This document shows positions 1 to 9,200 of a stretch of 64,000 nt of DNA, in pieces (the stretch's first letter is position 1; every line of letters starts with the position of its first letter). The translations under genes were made by a program, and so were the position numbers. The notes under the pieces were generated by a model. It was not told the origin of the DNA, did not search any database, and saw only the letters and a list, made by a program, of their open reading frames with translations. This DNA comes from Streptomyces sp. NBC_00249 (GTDB taxonomy: Bacteria; Actinomycetota; Actinomycetes; Streptomycetales; Streptomycetaceae). Where the stretch lies: NCBI RefSeq assembly GCF_026342355.1, contig NZ_JAPEMV010000006.1:186001-250000 (forward strand), in the 5' to 3' direction.

Positions 1-561
1 GTCCCCGCCGGGGCGAACGTGCTGCGCGCGTTCCAGCAGCCCTTCGACGAGGTGAAGGTACTGATCGTCGGACAGGACCCGTACCCCACCCCGGGGCACG
101 CGGTGGGCCTGTCCTTCTCCGTCGCGCCCGACGTCCAGCCGGTGCCGCCGAGCCTGGACAACATCTTCCTGGAGATGCACCGGGACATCGGCACGGGCCG
201 GCCCGCGAACGGCGACCTCACCCCGTGGACCCGGCAGGGCGTCCTGCTGCTCAACCGCTCGCTCACGACCGCGCCCCGCCGGTCGAACGCGCACCAGGGC
301 AAGGGCTGGGAGGCCGTCACCGACCAGGCGATCCGGGCGCTCGCCGCACGCGGCAAGCCGCTGGTCTCCATCCTCTGGGGCCGGGCCGCCCGCAACCTGC
401 GTCCACTGCTCGGCGAACTGCCCGTGGTGGAGTCCTCCCACCCCTCCCCCAAGTCCGCCGACTACGGGTTCTTCGGCTCCCGGCCGTTCAGCCGGACCAA
501 CGACCTGCTGGCCGGACAGGGCGCACAGCCCGTCGACTGGCGCTTGCCCTCAGTCAGTTGA
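1..561 (+). CDS. ung: Uracil-DNA glycosylase, 5'-truncated by window edge
   Basis: Removes uracil from DNA in base-excision repair, acting in the cytoplasm on the chromosome. The frame is open from base 1 (first residues VPAGANVLRAF), so the N-terminus lies upstream of the window; about 187 residues are visible against roughly 225 in family 1 enzymes. The water-activating motif GQDPYPTPGHAVGLSFS contains the catalytic Asp. The DNA-intercalation motif is SSHPSPKSADYGFFGSRPF near the C-terminus, and the LLLNRSLTT strand forms part of the uracil pocket. The family assignment is very secure. The gene ends in TGA at 559-561 and is followed by an AT-richer stretch leading to the next gene. Confidence 0.96.
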   Translation, partial: VPAGANVLRAFQQPFDEVKVLIVGQDPYPTPGHAVGLSFSVAPDVQPVPPSLDNIFLEMHRDIGTGRPANGDLTPWTRQGVLLLNRSLTTAPRRSNAHQGKGWEAVTDQAIRALAARGKPLVSILWGRAARNLRPLLGELPVVESSHPSPKSADYGFFGSRPFSRTNDLLAGQGAQPVDWRLPSVS

Positions 562-681
562 ACCGTATATGACATTCAACGAGGGTTAACGAGGGTATTC
601 AACGGATAAATGCGGACAGATGCCGCCCGACGAGGCCCTGCCCGAACACCCCGTTCCGATAAGCCAGTAGCATGCGGCGCC

Positions 682-1611
682 ATGAGCTCCCCCACTGGGC
701 CCGCAAATGGCCTGCCCGTACGAATGCCGCGACCCCGCCAGACCGGACGGCACCGCCGGCCCGAGCCCGCGGTGGCGCCCGAGGGCGCGCCCGCGCTGGT
801 GCTCGCCGTGCCCGGTGCCCCCTCGGCCGCCTCGCGGGGGCTCGCGGAAGAGATCATCAGCATCGGCCGCTCCGAGCTGCCCGGCCTGGACGCCCGGATC
901 GGTTACCTCGAAGGCACCGACGGCGAGGACGCGGCGCGCGCCGAGTTCCCCTCGCTCTCCGGCGTGCTGACCGCCGTCGCGGACGAGCGGAACGCGCGCG
1001 CGGAGTTCGCCCGCGCCGCCGGGCACGAGGTGCCCGCGCCGCAGGGTCCGGACGCCGTGGTCGTGCCCCTGCTGGCCGGCCCCGACGCCGATCTGCTGCG
1101 CCGGATGCGGCAGGCGCTGATGGACTCCTCCGCCGCCGCCGAGCTGGCCGACGTACTCGGTCCGCACCCGCTGCTGGCCGAGGGCCTGCACGTACGGCTC
1201 TCCGAGGCCGGGCTCGCCCGCGCCGACCGGGCCCGGCTGTTCACCGTGGCCACCGCCGCCGACGGCATCATCCTGGCCACCACCGGCGGGGAGGAGGCCG
1301 TCCAGGCCGCCGGGATCACCGGCATGCTGCTGGCCGCCCGGCTCGCCGTCCCGGTGATCGCCGCCGCGCTGGACCAGGAGGGGTCGGTGGCCGCCGTCGC
1401 CGCCGAGCTGCGCGGTTCCGGTTCGGCCCAGCTGGCGCTGGCGCCCTACCTGATCGGCCCCGAGGCGGCCGAGGGCCTGCTCGACACCGCCTGCAAGGAG
1501 GCCGAGTGCGCCGCCGCCGAGGTGCTCGGTGCCTACTCGGCGCTCGGCAAGCTGGCCGTCGCCCAGTACAGCGCCGCCCTCGGGATCACGCTGGGCGCCG
1601 CCGCGCACTGA
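682..1611 (+). CDS. CbiX/sirohydrochlorin chelatase-like protein
   Basis: A 309-residue protein conserved in Streptomyces. I chose the ATG at 682 (MSSPTGPANGL); an in-frame ATG at 610 would add 24 atypical residues. The layout resembles the CbiX chelatase fold: a beta strand ALVLAVPG near residue 36, a strand VVVPLLAGPD in the middle, and LGPHPLLAEGLHVRLSEAG, which matches the usual phrase after the second strand. The metal-binding His expected in the PLFLAxGxH-type motif is not apparent, because LLAGPDADL replaces it. Ferrochelatase-type activity is therefore uncertain and the protein may be a non-catalytic relative. It stands alone, convergent with the lactonase gene, with a strong hairpin terminator between them. 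Confidence 0.72.
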   Translation: MSSPTGPANGLPVRMPRPRQTGRHRRPEPAVAPEGAPALVLAVPGAPSAASRGLAEEIISIGRSELPGLDARIGYLEGTDGEDAARAEFPSLSGVLTAVADERNARAEFARAAGHEVPAPQGPDAVVVPLLAGPDADLLRRMRQALMDSSAAAELADVLGPHPLLAEGLHVRLSEAGLARADRARLFTVATAADGIILATTGGEEAVQAAGITGMLLAARLAVPVIAAALDQEGSVAAVAAELRGSGSAQLALAPYLIGPEAAEGLLDTACKEAECAAAEVLGAYSALGKLAVAQYSAALGITLGAAAH

Positions 1612-1625
1612 CGCCCGTACGCGAC

Positions 1626-1672
1626 ACGCGTCAGGGCCCGCCCCGGGAATCCGGGGGCGGGCCCTGACGCGT
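1626..1672. terminator. Bidirectional intrinsic terminator
   Basis: A perfect 19-bp inverted repeat (1626-1644 pairs with 1654-1672) with a 9-nt loop lies between two convergent genes and is followed on the plus strand by TTT. Its position and strength suit termination from both sides. Confidence 0.85.
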
Positions 1673-1691
1673 TTCGGCCGCGGGGCGGGTG

Positions 1692-2759
1692 TCAGTCGAG
1701 GACCACGCAGGTGGCGGCGGGTACGGCGACCGAGCCGGCCCGGCGGGGGTGCCCGGTCAGGGGGTCCACCTCGAACCAGGTGACGTCCCCGGACCGCTCG
1801 TTGGCCGCGTACAGCCGGCGCCCGGAGGGGTCGGCGGCGAGGTCGCGCGGCCACCGGCCTCCGCACTCCACCGTGTCCGTGAGCTGCGGCTCCTCGGGGC
1901 CGGCGGTGAGCGAGAAGGTGACCAGGGTGTCGGTCCCGCGCACGGCGGCCCACAGGAAGCGGCCGTCCGGGGAGGCCACGATCGCCGAGGGGTAGGCCCG
2001 TACGCCCCCTGGAAGGCCCCCTGGGGCGACCGGAACCTCGACGACCGGTTCCAGTTGCCCGGAGGCAGCCGTCCAGCGACAGACGGTCAGCTGCGGCTCC
2101 AACTCGTGCAGGACGTAGAGCACCTCGCCCGACGGGTGGAAGGCGAGGTGGCGCGGCCCGGTCCCGGCGCGCAGGCCGGCCTCGGCGTGCACCCGCAGGG
2201 CGCCGGTCGCCGGGTCGGGCGCGCAGACCCGTACCGAGTCGGTGCCCAGGTCCACGCTGAGCACCCAGCGGCCGGTGGGGTCGGGCAGCACCTGGTGGGC
2301 GTGCGGGGCCTCCTGCCGTTCGGCGTCGGGGCCCGCGCCGCTGTGCGCGAGGACCGAGGCGGGCCCCGCGGGGCTGCCGTCGGCGGCGAGCGGCAGGCTG
2401 CTGACACTGCCCGAGGTGTAGTTGGCGGTGAGCAGCCGGCCCCCGGCCAGGCTGAGGTGGGTGGGGCCCGCGCCGCCGACGCGGACGGCGGCGCCGAGCG
2501 GGGCGAGCCCCTCGGCGGTGGGGCGGAAGGCGCCGACCGCCCCCTGGCCGGTCTCGCTGACCGCGTAGAGCACGCCGGTGTCGCGGGCGAGGGCCAGGTA
2601 CGAGGGGTCCGGCAGGGCGGCCGTCGCCGTGAGCGGGGTCAGTGCCCCGGTGGACGGATCCACGGCCGCGGTCGTGACTCCGCGGCCGCCCCCCGAGGTG
2701 AACGAGCCGATGTAGGCCCGGTGTCCGCCGCTCCGGTCCGTCGTGTCCGCGCCGCCCAC
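1692..2759 (-). CDS. Lactonase family protein, seven-bladed beta-propeller
   Basis: A 355-residue protein of the YbhE/6-phosphogluconolactonase-like beta-propeller family. It starts at GTG, preceded by GGAGAAGAGG at good spacing. The N-terminus reads HRAYIGSFTSGGGRG, and blade repeats such as PSYLALARDTGVLYAVSE, PTHLSLAGGRLLTANY, PRHLAFHPSGEVLYVLHE and PRDLAADPSGRRLYAANE are spaced about 45-55 residues apart. The family hydrolyses 6-phosphogluconolactone or related sugar lactones in the cytosol; the true substrate here cannot be told. It lies downstream of, and in the same direction as, the nitric oxide synthase gene (55-bp gap), so the two may be cotranscribed, but no functional link is evident. 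Confidence 0.88.
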   Translation of the reverse strand: MGGADTTDRSGGHRAYIGSFTSGGGRGVTTAAVDPSTGALTPLTATAALPDPSYLALARDTGVLYAVSETGQGAVGAFRPTAEGLAPLGAAVRVGGAGPTHLSLAGGRLLTANYTSGSVSSLPLAADGSPAGPASVLAHSGAGPDAERQEAPHAHQVLPDPTGRWVLSVDLGTDSVRVCAPDPATGALRVHAEAGLRAGTGPRHLAFHPSGEVLYVLHELEPQLTVCRWTAASGQLEPVVEVPVAPGGLPGGVRAYPSAIVASPDGRFLWAAVRGTDTLVTFSLTAGPEEPQLTDTVECGGRWPRDLAADPSGRRLYAANERSGDVTWFEVDPLTGHPRRAGSVAVPAATCVVLD

Positions 2760-2814
2760 AGGTACCTCTTCTCCGCCGTTGCCGGATCCGTCCGCAGCGA
2801 CGGTAACAGAAGGT

Positions 2815-3954
2815 CTAGACCAAGTCCCGCCCCCTGGCGCGTTCCTGTGCCCCGGAGTGGTGGACGTACGCCGTGGCGCTCGGCCGGTCCTCGAAGGTCC
2901 GGTGGAAGACCGGGGTCGCCGATCCGGAGATGGGCGGCACGATCCAGGACCAGTCGGCCCCCACCTCGCGCCCCTTGCGCTCCTCCCGCTCCAGGTGGGA
3001 GAGGAAGCGGCGGGACTCGGTGTGGTGGTCGGCGATGGTGACCCCGGCCCGGTCGAAGGAGTCCAGCACCGCCCGGTTCAGCTCGACGAGCGCCCGGTCC
3101 TTCCAGAGCGAACGGTCGTTGGAGGTGTCCAGGCCCAGGCGGCGGGCGACGGCCGGCAGCAGGTTGTACCGGTCGGTGTCGGCGAGGTTGCGGGCGCCGA
3201 TCTCGGTGCCCATGTACCAGCCGTTGAAGGGCGCGGCCGGGTAGTGGACTCCGCCGATCTCCAGGCACATGTTGGAGATGGCCGGGACCGCGTGCCAGCG
3301 CAGCCCCCACTCGCTCCAGTCGTCGCCCTCGTCGGGGTGCCGGATGGGCACCTCCAGTACGGCGTCCGCCGGGGTGTCGAACCAGCGGGGCTTGTCGTCG
3401 ACGCCCTGGACCACCAGCGGGAGGAGGTCGAAGGGGGTGCCGGGGCCGCCGGGCCAGCCGAGCCGCAGCAGGGCGTCGGTGAGCTCGGCGTTGCGGGCGT
3501 CGCCGACGGTGACGGAGTGGTGGTCGCCGTAACCGGCGTAGCGCACCAGCTGCTCGCTCCAGATCAGCGGGCCGGGGCGGTCGGGGGCGTCGGGGGCGAA
3601 GACCGTGATGGTGGGGCGGACACGGCCGCCGTTGGTCGCCTCGCGCAGGTGCTCGAAGCACTCGCCGGCTATGTCCTCGGCCTCGGTCAGGCCGCGGCGG
3701 TCGCGCACGCGCAGCGAGTTCCAGTAGAGCCGGCCTATGCAGCGGTTGCTGTTGCGCCAGGCCACCCGGGCCCCGTGGACCAGTTCCCGCGGGGTGTGCC
3801 GGTAGGTGCCGGTGTCCGCGAGCTCGGCCCGTACGGCCGCGAGCCGGGCGCGCGGATCGCCGGCGTCCGGATTCTCCCGGTGGAAGAGCCGGATGAACTC
3901 CTCGGCTTCCTCCCACACCTGAGCGGTGTCGGAGTGCTGTTGAAGTATTTCCAT
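2815..3954 (-). CDS. nos: Bacterial nitric oxide synthase, oxygenase domain
   Basis: A 379-residue, oxygenase-only NOS that converts L-arginine to citrulline and NO using heme and a pterin or folate cofactor, with electrons from host reductases. The proximal heme Cys is residue 72 in VAWRNSNRCIGRLYW. The substrate-binding Glu is in NGWYMGTEIGARNL, and the C-terminal pterin-side motif WSWIVPPISGSATPVFH is present. Length is typical of bacterial NOS, with no reductase or zinc-tetrathiolate region. No TxtE-like P450 is adjacent, so this is not the thaxtomin arrangement. NO is not on the ANS or nitrate route encoded about 19 kb away, but it adds a third nitrogen-oxide-generating enzyme to the window. 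Confidence 0.95.
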   Translation of the reverse strand: MEILQQHSDTAQVWEEAEEFIRLFHRENPDAGDPRARLAAVRAELADTGTYRHTPRELVHGARVAWRNSNRCIGRLYWNSLRVRDRRGLTEAEDIAGECFEHLREATNGGRVRPTITVFAPDAPDRPGPLIWSEQLVRYAGYGDHHSVTVGDARNAELTDALLRLGWPGGPGTPFDLLPLVVQGVDDKPRWFDTPADAVLEVPIRHPDEGDDWSEWGLRWHAVPAISNMCLEIGGVHYPAAPFNGWYMGTEIGARNLADTDRYNLLPAVARRLGLDTSNDRSLWKDRALVELNRAVLDSFDRAGVTIADHHTESRRFLSHLEREERKGREVGADWSWIVPPISGSATPVFHRTFEDRPSATAYVHHSGAQERARGRDLV

Positions 3955-4006
3955 TCCGGGCGGTTACCCCCTGTCCGACCAGATCCACCCTGTACGTGCC
4001 GGATGA

Positions 4007-4036
4007 ATGTGCAATGAACAATCACCCGTTGTACAT
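4007..4036. promoter_or_regulatory. Imperfect inverted repeat upstream of nitric oxide synthase
   Basis: ATGTGCAA (4007-4014) and TTGTACAT (4029-4036) form 8-bp arms with one mismatch around a 14-nt AT-richer spacer. The repeat sits 50-80 bp upstream of the nos start, in an intergenic region with unusually low GC for the window. Its position fits an operator or part of the promoter; no regulator can be named. Confidence 0.3.
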
Positions 4037-4162
4037 GCCGCTGGTCAGCGCCGTGCGTGGGGCGCCCACGGAACACCCCTCCGAGTGGTCTTCGTCCATC
4101 GGCCTGCGGTGAGGGTCCCGGGAGACGTACCATCCCCGGAATCCGGGGAGTTGGGGGGCGCG

Positions 4163-5665
4163 TCAGGCGGCGAGCAGGATGCCCCGGGGAGCCGTGAGGG
4201 GATCGACGAGTTCGGCCAGCAGCCGTTCGAGGCCGTTCACGTGGGACAGCGCCGGGGCGTTCGCGGGCACCGCTTCGCAGCGGGACACGGCCAGCTTCTC
4301 CGTGCGGACCGCCCGGTCCGCGTGCGGGACGGTCAGGGCTTCCACCGCCGCCTCCACGCGCCAGCAGGCCGCGGCCAGGCGGGCGTCGTGGCTCGCGTCC
4401 TGGTCCGCCGCCACGGCGGCCAGCCCCCGGACCTCGACCGCGCACTCGTCGAGCAGCGCGATCACCCGCTGGGCACGCGCCTTGCGGCCCCGGTACGGGC
4501 TGAGGGGATGCACCAGCGGCGCGAGGGACAGCCGTACGCGCCCCAGCAACAGCTCCAGCTCCGCCGCGTGCGGGGCCGGATCCGCGTCGGGATCCCCCGC
4601 CAGCCGCTTGAACGAGGCAGCCGTGGCGAGGCGGACACAGTGCAGGGTGCGCTGGATCCAGGCGTCGTTCGTGGCGTGGGTGGTGACCGGCAGGACGAGG
4701 ACCACGGCGAGGGCGGCGCCGATCGCGCCGACGGCCGTCTCCTCGAAGCGCAGGAGCAGCAGCCCCGGGTGCAGCACGCCGAGGAGGCCGTAGAGCAGTC
4801 CGGCCATGACGGTGACGAAGAACATCATCCAGGAGTAGGAAGGCGCGGCGGTGTAGAAGATGCCGAAGACGCAGACGGCCACGAGGGCGGCGGTGGGCGC
4901 GGGCGCGCCGTGCAGCGGTACGGCGATCAGCAGGCCGGCGGCGATGCCGATGACGGTGCCGAGGACCCGGCGGAAGCCGCGGACCAGGGTCTCGCCCCGC
5001 GAGGCGGTGTTGACGAAGATCCACCAGGCGGTGCCGACGGCCCAGTACCAGCGGTCCTCGGAGAGGAACTGGCCGAGGGCCAGGGCGAACCCGCAGGCGG
5101 CGGTGGCCTGGAAGGCCTGCCGGGTGGTGGTCCGGGCGAGGCCGGTCCCGGGCAGGCCGGACGGGGCGGCGGGCGGCGGGGTGCGGCGCTCGATCGGCCA
5201 GAGCAGGAAGCGGGCGGCTCCGGCGGAGAGCAGGGCCAGTCCGACGGCGGCGTACAGCTCGGGCAGCTGGGCGGGTACGGCGTGCAGGAACTGGGTGACG
5301 AAGAACATCATGAACCCGAAGATCCCCAGCGCGTGGCCGCGCGGCCCCCAGCGGCGGGCGTAGACCCCGGCGAAGACGACGGCGAGGAAGGCGGCGTCGC
5401 GGGCGGCGGGCGTGCCGTGCAGGGTGGTGGCCAAGGCCAGGACGGGGAAGCCGGCGGCGGGCAGCAGGGCCGTGGTCACCCGCTGGGCGCGGACGGTCGG
5501 GTCCAGGACGGTGAAGAGGGCGAGCAACGCCGCCAGGCCCCCGGTGATGGAGGCGGTCAGGGACAGACCCGCCAGTTCCGCGACGGCGACGGCGAGGCCG
5601 ACGCCCATCACGGCGCGCAGGGAGTTCCTGAGTCTTTGACGCCCCGGATCCGGGGCCACGAACAT
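4163..5665 (-). CDS. FUSC family membrane permease (aromatic-acid-exporter-like)
   Basis: A 500-residue protein starting at the ATG of MFVAPDPGRQRLRNS. It has two blocks of hydrophobic segments: residues about 15-165 hold roughly six membrane helices, and a second set at about 205-345 includes the FUSC-like core with YWAVGTAWWIFVNTASRGE. Each block is followed by a soluble helical region; the last, from about 355 to the end, is rich in Arg and Ala. FUSC and AaeB-type proteins export aromatic carboxylates or fusaric acid across the inner membrane. The substrate is not evident. It is on the same strand as nos, but a 208-bp gap separates them and they are probably independent. Confidence 0.8.
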   Translation of the reverse strand: MFVAPDPGRQRLRNSLRAVMGVGLAVAVAELAGLSLTASITGGLAALLALFTVLDPTVRAQRVTTALLPAAGFPVLALATTLHGTPAARDAAFLAVVFAGVYARRWGPRGHALGIFGFMMFFVTQFLHAVPAQLPELYAAVGLALLSAGAARFLLWPIERRTPPPAAPSGLPGTGLARTTTRQAFQATAACGFALALGQFLSEDRWYWAVGTAWWIFVNTASRGETLVRGFRRVLGTVIGIAAGLLIAVPLHGAPAPTAALVAVCVFGIFYTAAPSYSWMMFFVTVMAGLLYGLLGVLHPGLLLLRFEETAVGAIGAALAVVLVLPVTTHATNDAWIQRTLHCVRLATAASFKRLAGDPDADPAPHAAELELLLGRVRLSLAPLVHPLSPYRGRKARAQRVIALLDECAVEVRGLAAVAADQDASHDARLAAACWRVEAAVEALTVPHADRAVRTEKLAVSRCEAVPANAPALSHVNGLERLLAELVDPLTAPRGILLAA

Positions 5666-5975
5666 CCTCTTCACGGCGGTGGGCCGCCCCCCTTGTCGTG
5701 CTCTGCGCCGCGCGTCGGGCTGCCCGGGGGTGGTGGGCGCCGTAGGCACGACGAAGGCGCCGCGGTCCGGATCCGGCCTCGTTGCCGTCCGGCGCTGCGC
5801 GGCGCCGATGATGCATGGATACAGCACACATAAGCATGTAGGGGGCAACGGCTCAACCGAGGAGCGAATGGCTGGGCCATTGGTCCAGCGATGGGCTCGT
5901 CTCACGGGCCACGTGGAGCCAACGGCGCAGGGTGCGAGAGGTGCGGACTCCGAACAGGCCATTTGTCGCGGGCCG
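5666..5975. other. Intergenic region upstream of the FUSC gene
   Basis: About 310 bp without a convincing intact gene. It must contain the promoter of the minus-strand FUSC gene. A plus-strand frame beginning ATG at 5869, after a GAGGAG at good spacing, runs into the aldehyde dehydrogenase remnant that follows, but its first 35 codons resemble nothing I recognise. The stretch around 5815-5840 is relatively AT-rich and is the best promoter candidate. Confidence 0.4.
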
Positions 5976-6119
5976 CAGCGGGTGAGCCTGGAGCTGGGCG
6001 GCAACGCGGCGGCCGTGGTGCTGCCGGACGCGCCCCCGTACACGTACGAGCGGCTGGTCGCCGCCTCGACGTACAACGCCGGTCAGAGCTGCGCCGCCCC
6101 GGCGTGTCGCTGTCCGTGA
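5976..6119 (+). pseudogene. Aldehyde dehydrogenase fragment
   Basis: About 45 codons match the catalytic-centre region of NAD-dependent aldehyde dehydrogenases. RVSLELGGNAAAVVLPDA corresponds to the conserved LELGGK(S/N)P.IVxxDAD block, and STYNAGQSCAAPA corresponds to the NAGQxCxA block holding the catalytic Cys. After CAAPA the frame changes (ACRCP then stop), whereas the family continues for about 200 residues. The N-terminal 230 residues are also missing. This is a relic of a once full-length gene, with no flanking insertion sequence visible. Confidence 0.7.
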
Positions 6120-6180
6120 CCCCAGCTTGGTGTCTCCCCCCACGGGAGACTCGACTGCCAGTGTCCCGCGGGACGCGGCC

Positions 6181-6210
6181 GGCCCGGCCCCCGGGTGTGG
6201 GGGCCGGGCC
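6181..6210 (-). terminator. Terminator of the protease gene
   Basis: A perfect 12-bp inverted repeat (6181-6192 with 6199-6210, 6-nt loop) starts 16 bp beyond the stop codon of the minus-strand protease gene. No clear U-run is visible, as is common in Streptomyces. Confidence 0.65.
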
Positions 6211-6225
6211 TGTGGTGGGCGGGTG

Positions 6226-9200
6226 TCAGCTCGTCTGGAGGGTGACGTCGTCCACGACGAAGGAGGTCTGGAGGGACTGGTCCTCCACCCCGTTGAACTT
6301 CAAGGACACGCTCTGGCCCGCGAAGGGCGCCAGGTCGAAGGTCTTCTTGGTGTAGCCGGGGCTCGCGTCGACGTTGGAGAGCGTGGCCAGGGTCTGGCCG
6401 CCGACCGAGACGGTGAACCGGTCGTAGACCACGTTCTCGGTCTCGTCCGTGTCGATGTGCAGGTAGAAGGACAGCTGGTACGAGGAGCAGCCGGCCGGGA
6501 TCGTCAGCGTCTGGGCGGCGCTGTCGGTGCGGCTGGTGCCCCAGCCGTTGAGCCAGGCCATCCAGCTGCCGCCGTGCGGGGCCTGCCCGGCCTGGTTGGT
6601 GATCACGCCGGAGGTGGTGCTCCAGGGGGTGGTGCCGTTCTCGAAGTCGCCGTTGACGACGAGCTGGCGCGGGGTGCAGGTGCCGCCACCGCCGCTGACG
6701 GTCAGCGTGTAGGTGGTGGTGTGGCTGACGGTGCCCGTGCCGGTGACGGTGAGGGTGTAGGTGCCGGGCGTGGTGCTCGCGCCGACCTGCACGGAGAGGG
6801 TGGAGGAGCTGCCGGACTGGACGGAGGCGGGGCTGAGCGTGGCGCTCACGCCGGCCGGGGCTCCGGAGACGGTCAGGGCGACGGTCTGGGCGGCGCCGCT
6901 GACGGTGGAGGTGTTCACGGTGGCGGAGGTGCTGCCGCCGGGGGCCGCGGTGCCGGCCGAGGGGCTGGTGGACAGGGCGAAGTCCTGCGCGGGGGTGTCA
7001 CCCCCGACGGCCTGCTTCCAGACGGCGTAGGCGACGCCGTCGGCGCTGCGGTCGAGGACGGTGGCGTTGATGTTGTTCGTGGTGTCGCAGGAGCTGTGGT
7101 AGCAGGAGTCGTAGGCGGCGTTCGCGGTGCCGCCCCACTTCTGTGCCTGGGCCGTCGTCTTGCGGGCGCTGGCGCCGGCCGCGTAGCCGGAGGTGGGGAT
7201 GCCGGCCTGCTGGAAGGAGTAGTCGTCGCTGCGGCCCTGGCCCTCGACGTTCTCCTCGGGGGCGAGGTTGAGGGAGGTCCAGTACGCCTTCAGCGGGGCG
7301 GCGGTCGTGGAGTTGACGTTGTTGATGAAGTAGCCGGCGTTGGTGGAGCCGACCATGTCGAAGTTGTAGTAGCCCTTGATCGCGGCGCGCTGGGCGCTGC
7401 TCAGCTGGTTGACGTAGAACTTGGACCCGTTGAGGCCCTGCTCCTCGTCGGTCCACCAGGCGAAGCGGACGTGCTTGGTCATGGTGGGGTTCTGCTGGGC
7501 GAGGACGAGGGCGTTCTCCAGCAGGGTCGCGGAGCCCGAGCCGTTGTCGTTGATGCCGGGGCCGGCGGAGACGCCGTCGAGGTGGGCGCCGAACATGACG
7601 GTCTGGTCGGCGGGGCCGCCGGGCCAGTCGGCGATCAGGTTGTTCGACGGGTAGGTGCAGGAGGTGCAGTTCTGCTCGGTGACGGTGAAGCCGGCGGCCT
7701 GGAGCTTGCCCTTCACGTAGGCCAGGGACTGGGTGTAGCCGGCGCTGCCCGCGCGGCGGTTGCCGCCGTTCTGGGAGGCGATGGTGTTGAGCTGGGTCAG
7801 GTGCGCCTGCACCTTGGCCACGTCGATGTTGGGCGGGTCGGTGCCGGGGACGGTGCCGCCGACGTTGAGGACATAGTCGACGGTGTGCGACAGGGTGGTG
7901 CCCTGCCCCTTGACGACGACGGTGGACGCGCCGGGCGCGGCGTTGGCGGTGGCGGTCAGGGTCAGCACGGAGGACTGGCCGGACTGCACGGTCGCCGGGT
8001 TGAAGGAGGCGCTCACTCCGGCGGGGAGGCCGGTGGCGGTGAGGGTCACCGGCTGGGCGGCGCCGGTGGTGACGCTGGTGCCGACGGTGGTGGTGACCGA
8101 GGCGCCCTGCTGGACGGTGCCCGACGAGGGGGTCAGCGCCATCGAGAAGTCGGGGTTCTGACCGCTCGGGGTGCAGGTCGGGTCGGCGCTCTGGGCGGGG
8201 ACGCTGATGGCGTCCCAGGCGCCCTTGGCCTTGTTGAAGAGGCCGCAGGTGGGGTCGAGCGACTTGGCGGAGCTGAGGGTGGCCGTCCGGTACTTCTTGT
8301 AGGACATGCTGCTGGTCTTCAGGAGCATGCCGCCGTAGAAGATCTTGCCGGCGTTCTGGATGCCGACGCCGGTCAGGGTGCTCTGGTTGCAGGTGCTGCT
8401 GCTGGGCTTGCCCCCGCCGGGGTTGGTGCCCTCGGCGAGCAGGTAGAACCAGTGGTTGAGCGGGCCGGCGGCGGCGTGCACCTCGGTGCCGGGGATGGCG
8501 GAGCTGTAGCAGGCCGGGTCGTTGTTGACGGCCGGCGGGTTGTACATGTTGCGGATGGGGCCGCGGCCCTGGAGGTTGATGACCTCGCCGACCGTGTAGT
8601 CCGGGGTGTCGTACGGGGAGGGCTCGTTGATGTACGCCTCGGTGAGCGCGCCGAAGATGTCGCCGGTGGCCTCGCCGAGCCCGGCCTCCTGGCCGCTGGT
8701 GCCGCCGGGGGTGTTGGAGTCGATGGCGTGCCCGTACTCGTGGGCCACGACGTCGACGCCGGCGATCCACTCGTTGGCACTGTTGTGGCCGATGGTGACC
8801 GAGCTGCCGTCCCAGTAGGCGTTGAGGTCGTTCAGGCCGACCTTGCCCGGGAAGCTGCGGCCGTTGCCGCTGACGCCGTTGCGGCCCAGCCACTGGGAGA
8901 GCATGTCCCACTGCTTCTGGGCGGCGAACATCAGGTCGACGCAGCCGGTCTCCTTGCTGGTCGGGTTGCCCGTGCCCCAGCTGTCGGAGGACTTGGAGAA
9001 GACGCTGCCGTTGCTGTAGTCGGCGCAGCTCAGGCCGGTGCGGTTCGGGTCGCGCAGGGTGTACGTACCGCCGGAGTTGGTGGTGTCGATGGTGATCGGG
9101 CCGGGGCCGTTCCACTTGCTGTTGCCGCTGCCGGCGACGACGTCGTCGTAGGTGTCGACGACGGAGCCGGTGCGGGCGTCGACGAAGACGTGCAGTTTGC

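Noticed and set aside
2815..3954. Thaxtomin-type nitration cluster around nos
   Set aside because: No TxtE-like P450, no TxtA/B NRPS and no TxtR-like regulator in the neighbouring 20 kb.
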